From contig JAUIAU010000026.1 in assembly GCA_030425185.1 (NCBI GenBank), positions 1 through 43,332 of the forward strand: a stretch of 43,332 nt of DNA. Direction: 5' to 3'. Positions 24,515 through 32,094 of this stretch are shown here, one piece after another (position 1 is the stretch's first letter; each line of letters begins with the position of its first letter). The position numbers were made by a program, and so were the translations under genes. This stretch comes from Alphaproteobacteria bacterium (lineage in GTDB: Bacteria > Pseudomonadota > Alphaproteobacteria > Rhodobacterales > Rhodobacteraceae). The notes below the pieces were generated by a model. The model worked only from the letters and a program-made list of their open reading frames with translations. It ran no database searches and was not told the origin of the DNA.

Positions 24515-25900
24515 ATGCAGATCGTTCCGAGTTCCTTGCTGGCCCTCGCCGCCGTCCTCGCGCTGATGGTGATGGGGCCCTATCGCGCGTTGTGGGTGTT
24601 CCTCGCCACCACGCCCTTCGCGGCGGCGGCAGCCTTCAACCTGCCCGCGGCCGGGGGGGCGTCGATCCTCGTGTCGGACCTGGCGGCGATGGCGCTGTTC
24701 GCGGCGACCGCGCTCAGTGCCGGGGGGCTGGCGCTGATGGCAGGCACCGCGCGACCCTTCCAGCCGGGCTTCTGGACGCTGGCGCTGGCGCTTTTTGCCA
24801 TCTTCGCCACGCTGATGTTCCCCAGCCTGTTCCGCGGCCAGACCGAGGTGTTCTCGATCGCGCGGATCAACAACGAAAGCGGCATCGTCTCGGTGCCGCT
24901 GAAACCCTCGACCGGCAACCTGACGCAACTGTTCCGGATCATGCTGGGGGTGATCGCCTTCTTCGCGCTGGCGACCGTGTTCCGGGTCCGGCCCGACGGG
25001 CAGATGGTGCTGGGCGCGATGACCGTGGTCACGGCCGTGCATGTCGCGCTGGGCTGGCTCGACGTGGTCAGTTTCGCCGCCGGGCTGTCGCAGCTGCTGG
25101 AGCCGATCCGCAGCGCGAATTACGCGATCCTCTTCGATCACCGGATGGTCGGGCTGAAGCGGATGATCGGCGGGTTCCCGGAAGCGTCGAGCTTCGGGTA
25201 CTTCAGCCTCGGGCTGACGGCGTTCTGGCTGCACTACTGGATCAGCGCGCCGATGTCGCGCCGCGCGCCGTGGATGCTGGCGCTGGTCGGGATCGTGCTG
25301 CTGCGCTCGACCTCGTCTGCGGCCTATGTCTCGCTGGTGCTGTTCCTCGCGACCTACGCGCTGGTGATGCTGGCGCTCAGCCTGCGGGCGCGGGTGGGGC
25401 GGCGGGGCGCGGCCATCGCGGCGGCGGGCGCGGTGGCGGTCTGGGCGGCGGCGATGGCGATCTTTCTCGCCTATCACATGGTCGAGCCGGTCACCGCCTT
25501 CCTCGACCGGGCGCTTTTCGACAAGCTCGATGGCGCCTCGGGCGTCGAGCGGATGAGCTGGAACGCGCAGGCCTTCGTCAACTTCCGCGAGACATGGTTC
25601 CTCGGCGCGGGCCTTGGCAGCGTCCGGGCCTCGAACTGGCTGATGGCGGTGCTGGCGAGCCTGGGGGTGATCGGCGCGGTGCTTTTCGCGGCCTTCTTCA
25701 CGACGCTGGCGCGCGCGCCGCTGCCGAAGGACGACCTGCGCGGACCGGTGGTGGGCGCGCTCAAGGCGGCGGCGCTGGCCTTCCTGATCTCTGCCATGCT
25801 GACGGCGAGCACGCCCGACCTCGGCGTGATCTTCTTCGCGGTCTGCGGCCTGATCGCCGGGCTCAGCCGGGGCGCGCAGCTGGAATCGCGCCCGAATTGA
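24515..25900 (+). CDS. Polysaccharide polymerase / O-antigen ligase-like membrane protein
   Basis: 461 residues with about 11 predicted spans and a large periplasmic loop in the middle (FPSLFRGQTEVFSIARINNES...). The late segment VERMSWNAQAFVNFRETWFLGAGLGSVRASN matches the Wzy/WaaL-type loop in which conserved Arg and Gly residues bind the lipid-linked glycan. It likely polymerises exopolysaccharide repeat units in the inner membrane, upstream of the Wzz/kinase gene. A weak GAGG ribosome site precedes the ATG. Confidence 0.75.
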   Translation: MQIVPSSLLALAAVLALMVMGPYRALWVFLATTPFAAAAAFNLPAAGGASILVSDLAAMALFAATALSAGGLALMAGTARPFQPGFWTLALALFAIFATLMFPSLFRGQTEVFSIARINNESGIVSVPLKPSTGNLTQLFRIMLGVIAFFALATVFRVRPDGQMVLGAMTVVTAVHVALGWLDVVSFAAGLSQLLEPIRSANYAILFDHRMVGLKRMIGGFPEASSFGYFSLGLTAFWLHYWISAPMSRRAPWMLALVGIVLLRSTSSAAYVSLVLFLATYALVMLALSLRARVGRRGAAIAAAGAVAVWAAAMAIFLAYHMVEPVTAFLDRALFDKLDGASGVERMSWNAQAFVNFRETWFLGAGLGSVRASNWLMAVLASLGVIGAVLFAAFFTTLARAPLPKDDLRGPVVGALKAAALAFLISAMLTASTPDLGVIFFAVCGLIAGLSRGAQLESRPN

Positions 25901-25933
25901 GGCGAGATCGGGGCGAGAGTTTTCGCCGCCTTG

Positions 25934-26001
25934 GTATCAATCGATACGTTCTTTCGGGATTGTCCCCGAAACAGGGCCCAACTTGCCGCAAACACGGCAA
26001 G
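25934..26001 (+). promoter_or_regulatory. Three consecutive perfect hairpins upstream of the BY-kinase gene
   Basis: GTATC-AATC-GATAC (25934-25947), TTTCGGG-ATTGTC-CCCGAAA (25952-25971) and CTTGCCG-CAAACA-CGGCAAG (25982-26001) lie in a row in the 298-bp gap after the polymerase gene. The third is followed by AATTT and could be a weak terminator; TTGACG at 26005 could be a -35 box. The rest of the gap (26011-26198) shows only a short CCGGG-AA-CCCGG repeat just before the kinase start. The structures are seen directly; a role in splitting the polymerase and kinase transcripts is inferred. Confidence 0.55.
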
Positions 26002-26198
26002 AATTTGACGAAACCCGCGCAGTAGCAGACGTCATTGGGGCGCGCTCTAGCGTGTGACCGGGTGGGGGCCCGGATGTCAGACCGACACTCTCCGGGATCA
26101 GACCGACCCTGCTCTGGCCGTGTGCGAGGACCCGACGTGTTGCTGAAGCCGACCCACCTGACCCTGCCGTCGCACGGTCGCCCGACCGGGAACCCGGC

Positions 26199-28397
26199 AT
26201 GGACATGAGTCCCCGCGACCCGTTCGCCACCGGCCCGCTGGTGCTGCGTCGCTCGGCCCGCCGGGCCGCGCAGGACGACCGCATCGACCTTGCCGATCTC
26301 TGGAGTGCGCTGTGGCGCGGGCGGCTGATGGTGCTCGGCTGCGCGGTGGCGGGGATGCTGTTCGCGGCCCTCGCCGTGTCGCAGGTGACGCCGCAATACA
26401 CCTCGCTGGCCAAGGTGCTGCTCGATCCGCGCGAAAGCCGCTTCATCACCGAGACCGAGGTGGTGTCGGATCTCGTGCTGAGCGACCAGGTGATCGACAG
26501 CGAACTGTCGATCCTGCGCTCGAACGTGCTGCTTGGCGACGTGATCCGCCGCATCGGGCCCGAGCGGCTGGCGGCGATCGATCCCGCGGCCCAGGAGCCG
26601 GGCCTGCTGGCGTCGCTCCTCGGGGCCGATGCGCCCGGGGCACCGACCGAAGCCGAGATGGAGGCGACCGTCGAGCGCCTCGTCTGGGTGCTGCGCCGGA
26701 CGATGTCGGTCTGGCGCGAGGGCGAAAGCTACATCATCGGGATCGAGGCGACGACGCCCGACCCGGACCTATCGCAGATTCTGGCGCAGACGCTGGCCGA
26801 CCGCTACATCGCCCAGCAGCTCGCCGGGCGGCAGGCGACCGCGCAGCAGGCCACCGAGTGGATCGAGCAGCGCGCCGCCGACCTGAGGGGACAGGTAGAA
26901 GCCGCCGAAACAGCCGTGCAGGCCTATCGCGCGACGGAGGTGGCCGAGGACGGTCCCTCGGTCGAGATCGCGACCCAGCAGCTTCTGGAGCTGAACAACC
27001 AGCTGGTGCTGGCGCGGGTGGACCGGGTCGCGGCCGAAAGCCGGGTGTCCGAGATCGCCCGGCTGCTCGATGCCGACGGGCCGGCGGCGGTGGCCGAACT
27101 GGTCAGCACGGACACGCTCGACGGCCTGAAGGACGAACGCCTCGCGCTGCTGCGCCGCGATGCGGTCTGGGCCGAGCGCTACGACGAGACCCATCCGGAG
27201 CGGACCCGCATCCGGGGCGAACTGGTGCGGCTCGACCAGGACATGGAAGCCGAGTTGCGCAAGCACCTCGACAGCCTGCGCAAGGAGGTCGAGATCGCCC
27301 GCCTGCGTGAGCAGACGCTGGACGACAGCGTTAAGGAGATGGAAGCCCGCGTCGTCAGCGCGTCGCAGGCCGCGATCGGTCTGCGCCAGTTGCAGCGCGA
27401 GGCGGATGCGGCCCGCGCTTCGTACGAGGAGCTTCTGACCCGTCTCAGCCAGACCCGCACGCAGGAGAAGTTCCAGACCGCCGACGCGCGGCTGATCGAG
27501 CGCGCGACCCGGCCCGGGGCCCCGTCCGCGCCGCGTCCGAAGCTGATGATGGCGATGGGCGGCATGGGCGGCTTCCTGCTGGGCCTCGTGGCGCTGCTGT
27601 TGCGGGTGCTGGCGCGGCCCACGGTCCACACCGTGCAGGACCTCGAACTGGAGAGCGGCCTGCCGGTCGTGGCCTCGGTCCCCGAGGGCGACTGGCCCAC
27701 CCGCCGCGCGGCGATGACGGCGCTGTCACGCGACCCGTTCGGGCTGGTGGCGGAGCGCGTCCGCCGCATCCGGGCGGCGATCGAACTGGCGGACGAGGAC
27801 GCGGCCTCGCAAAGCGTCGTGCTGCTGTCGGCCATGCCGGAGGAGGGCAAGACCACGCTCAGCCTGTTCCTCGCCCAGGTCGCGCAACTGTCCGGCAAGG
27901 CGGTGATCGTGGTCGACTGCGACCTGCGCCGCCCCTCGCTGCAGGCCGAGTTCGGCTGGGACATGCGGCATGACCTCGCCGACCTGATCCGGGGCCGCTG
28001 CGGACTGGACCAGGCGATCTACGACGACACCGGCCTCGGGTTCGACGTGCTGGCGGCGCGCGGGTCCAATCCGGGTGCGGCGGACCAGATGTCCCGGCGC
28101 TGGCTGCGCGGCGTGCTGGAGGAACTGAAGCTCTACTACGACCTCGTGATCGTGAACGCGCCCGCGCTGCTCGACGTGTCGGACGCGCTGACCATCGCGC
28201 AGGCGACCGATCACCGGTTCGTCGTGGTCCGTCACGGCCACACGCCGCGCCGGGCGGTGGCCCGGGCGCTGGGCGCCCTGGGCGATGCCGGGATCGCGGT
28301 TGACGGCATGGTGCTGTCGCGCGCCGATCCGCGCGACGAGGCCGCCGCCTATTCCCGGGCCTACACCGCTGCCACGAAGGAGGTGCGCCATGCGTGA
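26199..28397 (+). CDS. Polysaccharide chain-length regulator with BY-kinase domain (Wzc/ExoP-like)
   Basis: 732 residues. A Wzz domain has spans at about 43-63 and 448-472, with a long periplasmic coiled coil between. The cytoplasmic tyrosine kinase domain has Walker A SAMPEEGKTT near residue 545 and Walker A' VIVVDCDLRRP near 570. The C-terminus (AAAYSRAYTAATKEV) holds only two Tyr in place of a dense tyrosine cluster, so autophosphorylation control may be reduced. It should govern chain length and export of the polysaccharide. The next gene starts inside its last codons (8-bp overlap). Confidence 0.9.
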   Translation: MDMSPRDPFATGPLVLRRSARRAAQDDRIDLADLWSALWRGRLMVLGCAVAGMLFAALAVSQVTPQYTSLAKVLLDPRESRFITETEVVSDLVLSDQVIDSELSILRSNVLLGDVIRRIGPERLAAIDPAAQEPGLLASLLGADAPGAPTEAEMEATVERLVWVLRRTMSVWREGESYIIGIEATTPDPDLSQILAQTLADRYIAQQLAGRQATAQQATEWIEQRAADLRGQVEAAETAVQAYRATEVAEDGPSVEIATQQLLELNNQLVLARVDRVAAESRVSEIARLLDADGPAAVAELVSTDTLDGLKDERLALLRRDAVWAERYDETHPERTRIRGELVRLDQDMEAELRKHLDSLRKEVEIARLREQTLDDSVKEMEARVVSASQAAIGLRQLQREADAARASYEELLTRLSQTRTQEKFQTADARLIERATRPGAPSAPRPKLMMAMGGMGGFLLGLVALLLRVLARPTVHTVQDLELESGLPVVASVPEGDWPTRRAAMTALSRDPFGLVAERVRRIRAAIELADEDAASQSVVLLSAMPEEGKTTLSLFLAQVAQLSGKAVIVVDCDLRRPSLQAEFGWDMRHDLADLIRGRCGLDQAIYDDTGLGFDVLAARGSNPGAADQMSRRWLRGVLEELKLYYDLVIVNAPALLDVSDALTIAQATDHRFVVVRHGHTPRRAVARALGALGDAGIAVDGMVLSRADPRDEAAAYSRAYTAATKEVRHA

Positions 28398-29622
28398 GAT
28401 GATCCATCCGGCCGGTGGCATGGTGCAGGCGCTGCGCGCCGAAGGACGCCGCGTGGCCATCATCCATTACTGGCTGACGGGGATGCGCGGCGGCGAGAAG
28501 GTGCTCGAGTCGCTCCTGCGGATGTTCCCGGAGGCGGACCTCTTCACCCACGTTTATGCACCGGACCGGGTCAGCCCGATCATCCGGGCGCACCGGGTCA
28601 CCGAGACCTCGGTTGCGCGGCTGCCCTTCGCGCGGCGGCTCTACCCGTCCTACCTGCCCTTCATGCCGCGCGCGCTGGAGGAGATCGACCTGACCGGCTA
28701 CGACCTCGTGATCTCGTCCGAGGCCGGGCCGGCCAAGGGCGTGATCGCGCCCCCCGACGCGCCGCACCTGTGCTACTGCCACTCGCCGATGCGCTATCTC
28801 TGGGACCAGTACCACGTCTACCGGGCCGAGTCGGGCCTGCTGCGGCGCACGCTGATGCCCTACCTCAGCCACGGGCTGCGGCAGTGGGACGTGACCTCGG
28901 CACAGCGGGTCGACCGGATCGTGGCGAACTCGACCCATGTCGCGGCGCGGGTGCGCAAGTACTGGCGGCGCCCCTCGGACGTGGTGCATCCGCCGGTGGC
29001 GGTCGAGGCGTTCTCGGCCGTCCGGCCGTCCGAGCGCGGCGGGTTCTACCTCTGGGCCGGGGAACTGGCGCCCTACAAGCGACCCGACCTGGCGGTCGAG
29101 GCCTTTACCCGGATGGGCAAGCGCCTCGTGGTGATCGGCGGGCCGGACAAGGCGGCGGAGCGGCTGAAGGCCCGCGCGGGGGACTGCGTGACCTTCCTCG
29201 GCCGCGCGGACGATGCGACGTTCCGCGACCACCTCGCGCGCTGCGAGGCGCTGGTCTTCCCCGGCGAGGAGGATTTCGGGATCGTGCCGGTCGAGGCGAT
29301 GGCCTCCGGCCGCCCGGTGATCGCCTATGACAGGGGCGGCGCGCGCGACACCGTGGTGGACGGGCGCACGGGCCTGCTGTTCCGCGACCAGAGCGTCGAG
29401 GGCCTGATCGAGGCCGTCGAGCGGTTCGAGGCGCTGGGCCTCGCCGACCTGCCGGTGGACGTGCTGCAACGCCATGCCCGCCGCTTCAACGAGGCCGCGT
29501 TCCAGACCGGGATCGCGCGGGTTCTGCGCACGATGGGGGCGGGGGCCGACGCCCCGCAGCCGGTCAGGGCAGCGCCCACAGACGCAGAACGCCTCCCTGC
29601 GATGGCCCTTCCCGCAGAGTGA
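28390..29622 (+). CDS. Glycosyltransferase family 4 (WbaZ-like)
   Basis: 410 residues from the ATG at 28390, which has AAGGAGG upstream inside the end of the kinase gene; the longer open frame lies over the kinase and is not used. The GT-B N-half starts at VAIIHYWLTGMRGGEKVLESL, with LCYCHSPMRYLWDQY typical of WbaZ-type mannosyltransferases. The C-half carries LWAGELAPYKRPDLAVEAF and the GT4 nucleotide-sugar motif EEDFGIVPVEAMASGRPVIA. It would act on the lipid-linked glycan in the cytoplasm. Its last 59 bp overlap the end of the convergent hydrolase gene, which is unusually long. Confidence 0.88.
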   Translation: MREMIHPAGGMVQALRAEGRRVAIIHYWLTGMRGGEKVLESLLRMFPEADLFTHVYAPDRVSPIIRAHRVTETSVARLPFARRLYPSYLPFMPRALEEIDLTGYDLVISSEAGPAKGVIAPPDAPHLCYCHSPMRYLWDQYHVYRAESGLLRRTLMPYLSHGLRQWDVTSAQRVDRIVANSTHVAARVRKYWRRPSDVVHPPVAVEAFSAVRPSERGGFYLWAGELAPYKRPDLAVEAFTRMGKRLVVIGGPDKAAERLKARAGDCVTFLGRADDATFRDHLARCEALVFPGEEDFGIVPVEAMASGRPVIAYDRGGARDTVVDGRTGLLFRDQSVEGLIEAVERFEALGLADLPVDVLQRHARRFNEAAFQTGIARVLRTMGAGADAPQPVRAAPTDAERLPAMALPAE

Positions 29623-31351
29623 TGGTGACCGGGCGCGCGTCGGCCTCGGTCTCGCGCGCCGGGTCTTTCCCCGAGTGCAGGTTGCGCGCCAGTCGCGGAA
29701 AGCTCGACGCGGCCACGTGCAGGCGCAGCCGGTGCCCGGCGGGGATCTCGGCGGCGATGTCGCGCAGGGGGACGGTGACGCGGACCGGCGTGCCGGGCGT
29801 CAGAAGGCGCGGCGCATCGAAGCCGTCGCGGTAGCGCAGGCGCAGCGCGCCTTCCTGCAGGGTGATCGAGCGGCCGTCGGGGAATACCTCGGTCAGGCGC
29901 AGCACGAGGTCGGCATCGGGCTGGTCGAGGGTGACGGTCAGCTCCGCCTCGATCGGACCGGCCAGCGTCAGGGGCGTCTCCAGCGGGGCGCTGGTGTAGA
30001 GAAGCAAGTCCTGCCGCCCTTCGATCGGGCGCTGGTCGAGCGGCCCGGCCCGCAGGTCGGGATCGCCGGTGCAGCAGATCGCCCCGCCGATGCTGGGCAC
30101 CGGGTCGAGCGGATCGGCGGTGAACGCCGCCTCCTGCGCGGTCGCGGGCGGGTCCGGAGCCAGCGTGCCCGCGTCGAGGTGGAAGCTGACGCGGCGCGCC
30201 TCGGCGGGCGGCCAGGTCGTGGCCTCCAGCCAGCGGTCGGCGCCCAGCACGTAGGCGAGGACGGGCGGCAGGTCGGGCGCGGGCGCGTCCTTCAGCGCAT
30301 GGGCGAGATGGCCCGAGATCAGCGCGTCGATGTCGCGGGCGGCCTCCGGGCGCACCGGGCGGTCGCCCACAGCGCCGCTGGCAAAGGCCCCGGTCAGGTC
30401 GCAGTGCAGCCCCGGCAGGATCACGACGGTACCGGGCGCACCGCTGTCGCGCATCGCCTGCGCGATACGCAGGCTTTCGCGCGCGCCGTCGTACCAGCCG
30501 TCGAGAATGAGGAAAGGCGCGTCGAAGCGGTCGGCGTCGCTGAGGAAGCCCGAGTCCCGCCAGAACGCCGGGTCGCCGAAGCCGTCGAGCAGCGCCTCGT
30601 AATCGGTCGGATCGGGGCGCACGGCGGCGACCGCGTCGCGCACCGGCAGAGTGGCGAGGCCGGCGGCATAGTCGATGGCGGCAGGGCGCTGCGCATCGGG
30701 GGTCTTTTCGCCCGCGCCCGCGAACCAGCCGAAGCCGGAGGCCAGCGTGAAGACGCCGCCCTCGAAGAAGCCGAAGAAGCCGTGGGTGCCGCCGAGCGTG
30801 CCCGCCGCCCCGCCCGCGCCCACCGGCACGATGGCGCGCAGCGCGGGCGAGCGGGTGGCGGCGGCCAGCAGTTGCGTCTCGCCCAGGGCCGAACAGCCGA
30901 CCATGCCCACTCGCCCGGTGGACCAGTCCTGCGCGGCGATCCAGTCGAGCGTCGCGGCGCTGTCGGCCCGGTCGTCGGAGTAGGGGGCGAAGACTCCTTC
31001 CGAGCGCTGCCGCCCGCGCATGTCCTGCACCACCAGCGCGTAGCCCTGCGGCAGGAGCAGCGACAGCGCGTGCCGCACCTCGCCGAAGCGGGTCTTGCCA
31101 TAGGGCAGGCGGATCAGCACCACGGGCAGCGGCGGGGTCGCGCCGCGCGGCAGGTAGATGTCGGTCGCGAGCCGCACGCCATCGGGCATCGGCAGCATGA
31201 CGCTCTGCCGGGACGCCCCGAGGCGGGCGACGAAGAGCGCGTGTTTCAGGTCCGCGACCGGCCCCTTCAGCCGCGCGCGGACCTGCGGCGACTGGACGAG
31301 CGCGCCCATCAGGGCGACAAGGACAAGGATCAGTGCGAGAAGCCGCAGCAT
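29564..31351 (-). CDS. CocE/NonD-family hydrolase (X-Pro dipeptidyl-peptidase S15 type)
   Basis: 595 residues from the ATG at 31351, with GGAGGA upstream. A hydrophobic N-terminus (LLALILVLVALMGALV) suggests a signal anchor or export. The alpha/beta-hydrolase core begins VMLPMPDGVRLATDIYLPRG; the nucleophile is S154 in GMVGCSALGET, later Asp lies in ILDGWYDGARE, and the His is in LPGLHCDLTG. A C-terminal jelly-roll domain (TAEAELTVTLDQPDADLVLRL-like, about 430-590) completes the family layout. Members cleave esters, amides or X-Pro peptides. Acting on an acyl group of the polysaccharide or on the nearby peptide product is possible but not shown. Confidence 0.87.
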   Translation of the reverse strand: MLRLLALILVLVALMGALVQSPQVRARLKGPVADLKHALFVARLGASRQSVMLPMPDGVRLATDIYLPRGATPPLPVVLIRLPYGKTRFGEVRHALSLLLPQGYALVVQDMRGRQRSEGVFAPYSDDRADSAATLDWIAAQDWSTGRVGMVGCSALGETQLLAAATRSPALRAIVPVGAGGAAGTLGGTHGFFGFFEGGVFTLASGFGWFAGAGEKTPDAQRPAAIDYAAGLATLPVRDAVAAVRPDPTDYEALLDGFGDPAFWRDSGFLSDADRFDAPFLILDGWYDGARESLRIAQAMRDSGAPGTVVILPGLHCDLTGAFASGAVGDRPVRPEAARDIDALISGHLAHALKDAPAPDLPPVLAYVLGADRWLEATTWPPAEARRVSFHLDAGTLAPDPPATAQEAAFTADPLDPVPSIGGAICCTGDPDLRAGPLDQRPIEGRQDLLLYTSAPLETPLTLAGPIEAELTVTLDQPDADLVLRLTEVFPDGRSITLQEGALRLRYRDGFDAPRLLTPGTPVRVTVPLRDIAAEIPAGHRLRLHVAASSFPRLARNLHSGKDPARETEADARPVTITLREGPSQGGVLRLWALP

Positions 31352-32094
31352 CGGGTCCTCCGGGGTCGGGGTGCAGGCTGACGCGGAGTGCAGGCGGGGG
31401 CAAGGGGGTCGAGGTCGATCTGTGGATCTGGTCGCTCGGGGGGGAGCCCGGCCCGCTGGCCGCGCACCTGTCGCCGGAGGAAGAGGCACGCGCCGCCCGC
31501 TTCGTGCGCCCCGGCGACGGCGATGCCTACCGGATCGGGCGCGGGCGGCTGCGGGCGATCCTCGGCGGCCTGACCGGCACCGCCCCCGGCGCGCTGGTCT
31601 TCGACACCAACCCGCAGGGCAAGCCGTCGCTGGCGGGCGGACCGTCCTTCAACCTCAGCCATTCCGGCGGGCTGGCGGTGCTGGCGGTCGGTCCCGCCGG
31701 GACCGCGCTGGGCATCGACATCGAAGCCCCGCGATCGGTCGAGGAGGGCGTGGCGCGGCGCTTCTTCTCCCCCGCCGAACAGGCGGCGCTGGCGGACTGG
31801 CCCGGCGACTGGCTGGACGGGTTCTTCCGGATCTGGACCCGCAAGGAGGCCGTCGTGAAGGGCTGCGGGCCGGGCCTGTCGATGCCGCTCGACTGTTTCG
31901 ACGTGACGCTGGACGACGCGCCCCGGCTGACGCGGCTCGACTATCCCGGGCAGCGCGTGGCGGACTGGCAGATGCGCCACCTCAGCCTCGGGCCGGGGCA
32001 CATGGGCGCGCTGGCGGTCGCCTGCGGCGCGCGCCCGCTGTCGGTCCGGCTGCGCGAGGGTCCTGCGGGTCTGCCGGTCCACGTCTCAGGCTGA
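31333..32094 (+). CDS. 4'-Phosphopantetheinyl transferase, Sfp type
   Basis: 253 residues if the GTG at 31333 is used, the only usual start codon in frame before the conserved domain; a CTG at 31378 is the alternative, since family-like sequence begins at VEVDLWIWSL. Motifs in order: GRGRLRAILG, NPQGKPSLAGGPSFNLSHSGG, the magnesium-binding GIDIEAP, and FFRIWTRKEAVVKG. It transfers the phosphopantetheine arm from CoA to Ser of carrier domains and should activate the PCP and ACP domains of the adjoining NRPS/PKS. The GTG start would overlap the divergent hydrolase start by 19 bp, and the stop overlaps the NRPS stop by 9 bp. Confidence 0.88.
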   Translation: MREAAASGPPGSGCRLTRSAGGGKGVEVDLWIWSLGGEPGPLAAHLSPEEEARAARFVRPGDGDAYRIGRGRLRAILGGLTGTAPGALVFDTNPQGKPSLAGGPSFNLSHSGGLAVLAVGPAGTALGIDIEAPRSVEEGVARRFFSPAEQAALADWPGDWLDGFFRIWTRKEAVVKGCGPGLSMPLDCFDVTLDDAPRLTRLDYPGQRVADWQMRHLSLGPGHMGALAVACGARPLSVRLREGPAGLPVHVSG

